DNA of 15,436 bases from JBMNUL01 sp050946255 (GTDB lineage: Bacteria; Actinomycetota; Coriobacteriia; Coriobacteriales; CADBOM01): assembly GCA_050946255.1 (NCBI GenBank), contig JBMNUL010000050.1, forward strand, positions 1-15,436, in the 5' to 3' direction. The translations under genes and the position numbers were made by a program. A model generated the notes under the pieces. That model was not told the DNA's origin, did not search any database, and worked only from the letters and a program-made list of their open reading frames with translations. Shown here one piece after another: positions 13,600-15,436 of this stretch (positions are counted from its first letter, which is position 1; the number at the start of each line of letters is the position of its first letter).

Positions 13600-15436
13600 A
13601 TGAGCGAATTGAAATATCCACATCTATTCCAGCCAATCCAGATCGGAAACAGGATGTTCCGCAACAGGATCTTCGCGTCGCCGACCGGATACCTCAACAA
13701 CAAGGGTGACGGTAGGCAGAACGCCGAGGGCGCTGCTTACTACTTCGGCCGCAAGGCCATGGGCGGTGCAGCCAGCGTGGCATCCTGCGAGTGCGTTGTC
13801 GACAGCGAGTTCGGCGCCGGCGGTCCCCAGGCATTCCGCGTGGACCTTCCCGGAATCGAGACCGACCTCGGCCGCATCGCTCACGCAATCTCCGAGCACG
13901 GAGCAGTGGCCACCATGGAGCTGCAGCACGGCGGAATGTTCGCAAACCGCACTCTTGGAATGGTCGGCGCACATTCGTTTGGCCCTGCCTATGGGCCAGT
14001 AGAGGTCGATCAGGGCGACCGCATCGTGCAGGCTATGGACGAGGAAATGATCGAGCGCACAATCCAGAAGTTCATCGACGCCGCAGCCCTCGGACAGCGC
14101 GTCGGGTTCGGAATGGTGCTCATCCACGCCGGTCACGGATGGATGCTCCATCAGTTCCTCTCCCCCGTCATCAACACCCGCAAGGACAAATGGGGCGGCC
14201 CGAATGCAGAGAACCGCTGCCGCATGCTGAACGCGATCATCGACGGAATCCACAAGCGCTGCGGGCGCGGCTTCCCCGTCGAGGTCCGCATCTCCGGGTC
14301 CGAGTGCTATGACGGCGGATTCGGCCTGGACGCAGGTCTCGCAAACGCCAAGGCCATAGATGGACACGCCAACCTGATCCACGTTTCCGCTGGAAACCAC
14401 GAGGTCGACGAGGTGTTCACGATCACCCACCCATCGATGTTCCAGCCGGACGGCGTGAACGTCTATCTCGCCGAGGCCATCAAGAAGGAAGTCGAGACCC
14501 CAGTTGCGACGATCGGCGCTCTCTCCAACCCAGATCTCATGGAGGAGATCATAGCCACGGGCAAGGCCGATGTCGTCGAGTGCGCACGCGAGTTCATCTG
14601 CGAGCCCGACTTCCCCAACATGGTCCGCAGCGGACGCGAATCCGATGCAAAGCGCTGCCTGCGCTGCCTCAACTGCTTCTCCAACGAGATCACCCACGGC
14701 GAGCCCTATTGTGCGATCAACCCCCGCTCCGGGCGCGAGATCGAGGCAAACTTCGCAATGCCCGAGGTCATCAACAAGAAGAAGGTCCTCATCATCGGCG
14801 GAGGCGTCGCCGGCATGGAGGCCGCCCTCGACTGTGCGGCCCGCGGTCACGAGGTGACGCTCTGCGAGGCTAGAAACGAGCTCGGCGGAACCATCCGCTG
14901 CGAGCGCAACGTCGACTTCAAGACGAACCTCGACTACTACCTCAACCAGCAGCAGCGCAAGTGCTTCGAGAACCCCAACATCGACGTCCACCTCAACACC
15001 AAGGTGACCCCCGAGATGGCAAAGGATATGAAAGCCGACGTGATCATCGCCGCACTCGGATCCAAGCAGTTCATCCCGCCGATTCCGGGAATCGATGGGC
15101 CCAACGTCATGAACGCCGTCGACGCCTACAACGCCGCAGACCAGCTCGGCCAGAAGCTGGTCATCATGGGAGCAGGTCTTGTGGGCGTGGAGCTCGGACT
15201 CCACCTCCGCAGGCTCGGCAAGGACGTCACCAACGTCGAGATGCTCGACCATATGAGCGACGGCGGGAACTTCCTGCACATGTCCGGCGTGCGCGTGGAG
15301 ATCAAGAAGCGCGGGCTCAAGATCAACTTCAAGAACAAGGTCAAGGAGGTCAGGGAGGACGGCGTCCTCTGCGAGACCCCCGACGGCGACAAGTTCTACG
15401 AGGCCGATAACGTGATCGTGGCAATGGGAATGCGCC
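13600..15436 (+). CDS. OYE-type FMN/4Fe-4S/FAD oxidoreductase (2-enoate / 2,4-dienoyl-CoA reductase-like), C-terminus cut by window edge
   Basis: NAD(P)H-dependent flavoenzyme that typically reduces activated C=C bonds; Bai-pathway and 2-enoate reductases belong here. 612 residues are visible. An Old Yellow Enzyme barrel (about 6-340) contains IHAGHGWMLHQFLSP (175-189), with Trp181 where FadH-type enzymes have the catalytic Tyr. Cysteines 353, 356, 359 and 371 (CLRCLNC, then PYCAINP) match a 4Fe-4S site with TMADH-like CxxCxxC spacing. A FAD-binding GGGVAG follows (400-405), then a second dinucleotide site, VIMGAGLVGVE (521-531). AAGGAG lies 6 bases before the ATG. Domain order is complete as far as visible. 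The substrate cannot be read from sequence; steroid, bile acid, enoate or plant-derived acceptors are all possible. It has its own promoter region and no visible partner gene. Confidence 0.92.
   Translation, partial: MSELKYPHLFQPIQIGNRMFRNRIFASPTGYLNNKGDGRQNAEGAAYYFGRKAMGGAASVASCECVVDSEFGAGGPQAFRVDLPGIETDLGRIAHAISEHGAVATMELQHGGMFANRTLGMVGAHSFGPAYGPVEVDQGDRIVQAMDEEMIERTIQKFIDAAALGQRVGFGMVLIHAGHGWMLHQFLSPVINTRKDKWGGPNAENRCRMLNAIIDGIHKRCGRGFPVEVRISGSECYDGGFGLDAGLANAKAIDGHANLIHVSAGNHEVDEVFTITHPSMFQPDGVNVYLAEAIKKEVETPVATIGALSNPDLMEEIIATGKADVVECAREFICEPDFPNMVRSGRESDAKRCLRCLNCFSNEITHGEPYCAINPRSGREIEANFAMPEVINKKKVLIIGGGVAGMEAALDCAARGHEVTLCEARNELGGTIRCERNVDFKTNLDYYLNQQQRKCFENPNIDVHLNTKVTPEMAKDMKADVIIAALGSKQFIPPIPGIDGPNVMNAVDAYNAADQLGQKLVIMGAGLVGVELGLHLRRLGKDVTNVEMLDHMSDGGNFLHMSGVRVEIKKRGLKINFKNKVKEVREDGVLCETPDGDKFYEADNVIVAMGMR

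Noticed and set aside
13624..15279. 551-codon open frame on the minus strand
   Set aside because: It is the complement of the strongly supported plus-strand OYE-type oxidoreductase. The plus frame has flavin, Fe-S and nucleotide motifs in order plus a good ribosome site; the minus frame resembles nothing, and its length follows from GC-rich codon bias.

Overview
The window looks like a chromosomal segment from a moderately high-GC actinobacterium. My best guess is class Coriobacteriia (Eggerthellales-like). The basis is a Rho factor with the long basic, Asn/Gly-rich N-terminal insert common in Actinobacteria, a MenA-like prenyltransferase, a flavin- and thymidylate-synthase (ThyX) economy, and an Old-Yellow-Enzyme type iron-sulfur flavoprotein of a kind abundant in anaerobic gut Coriobacteriia. 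This placement is an inference from family content and gene order; no rRNA gene is present to settle it.

Positions 1-9360 are mostly a co-oriented minus-strand housekeeping cluster, read right to left: transaldolase, rho, rpmE (L31), thyX, a DUF1385/YqhQ membrane protein, prfA (RF1), prmC and a TsaC/Sua5 protein that runs off the left edge. Two junctions are tightly coupled (ATGA between transaldolase and rho, TGATG between prmC and tsaC). PrmC methylates the GGQ glutamine of the RF1 encoded 3 bp upstream of it. TsaC, RF1, PrmC and L31 all serve translation, and Rho couples translation to transcription termination. A plus-strand MenA-like prenyltransferase sits inside this array, divergent from prfA and overlapping the DUF1385 gene tail to tail by 69 bp.

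Positions 9361-9966 form a long AT-rich gap holding an imperfect 43-bp tandem repeat. It is followed on the plus strand by a SlyD-like FKBP prolyl isomerase and a membrane protein of unknown function, whose N-terminal half is built from an 11-residue Asp-Pro-Asn-Arg-Thr-Gly repeat. An ABC-F ATPase (minus) converges on it with a 36-bp overlap; I place its start at a TTG rather than the upstream ATG. From 13307 to 13581 there is a repeat- and dyad-rich regulatory interval, then a plus-strand OYE-type FMN/4Fe-4S/FAD oxidoreductase that runs off the right edge.

The coding content is largely conventional. The less explained parts are the DPNRTG-repeat membrane protein, the long Ala/Lys/Glu extension on L31, and short non-CRISPR repeat arrays of unrelated sequence in three separate intergenic gaps. 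No complete new defence or mobile system, CRISPR array, tRNA or rRNA was seen.
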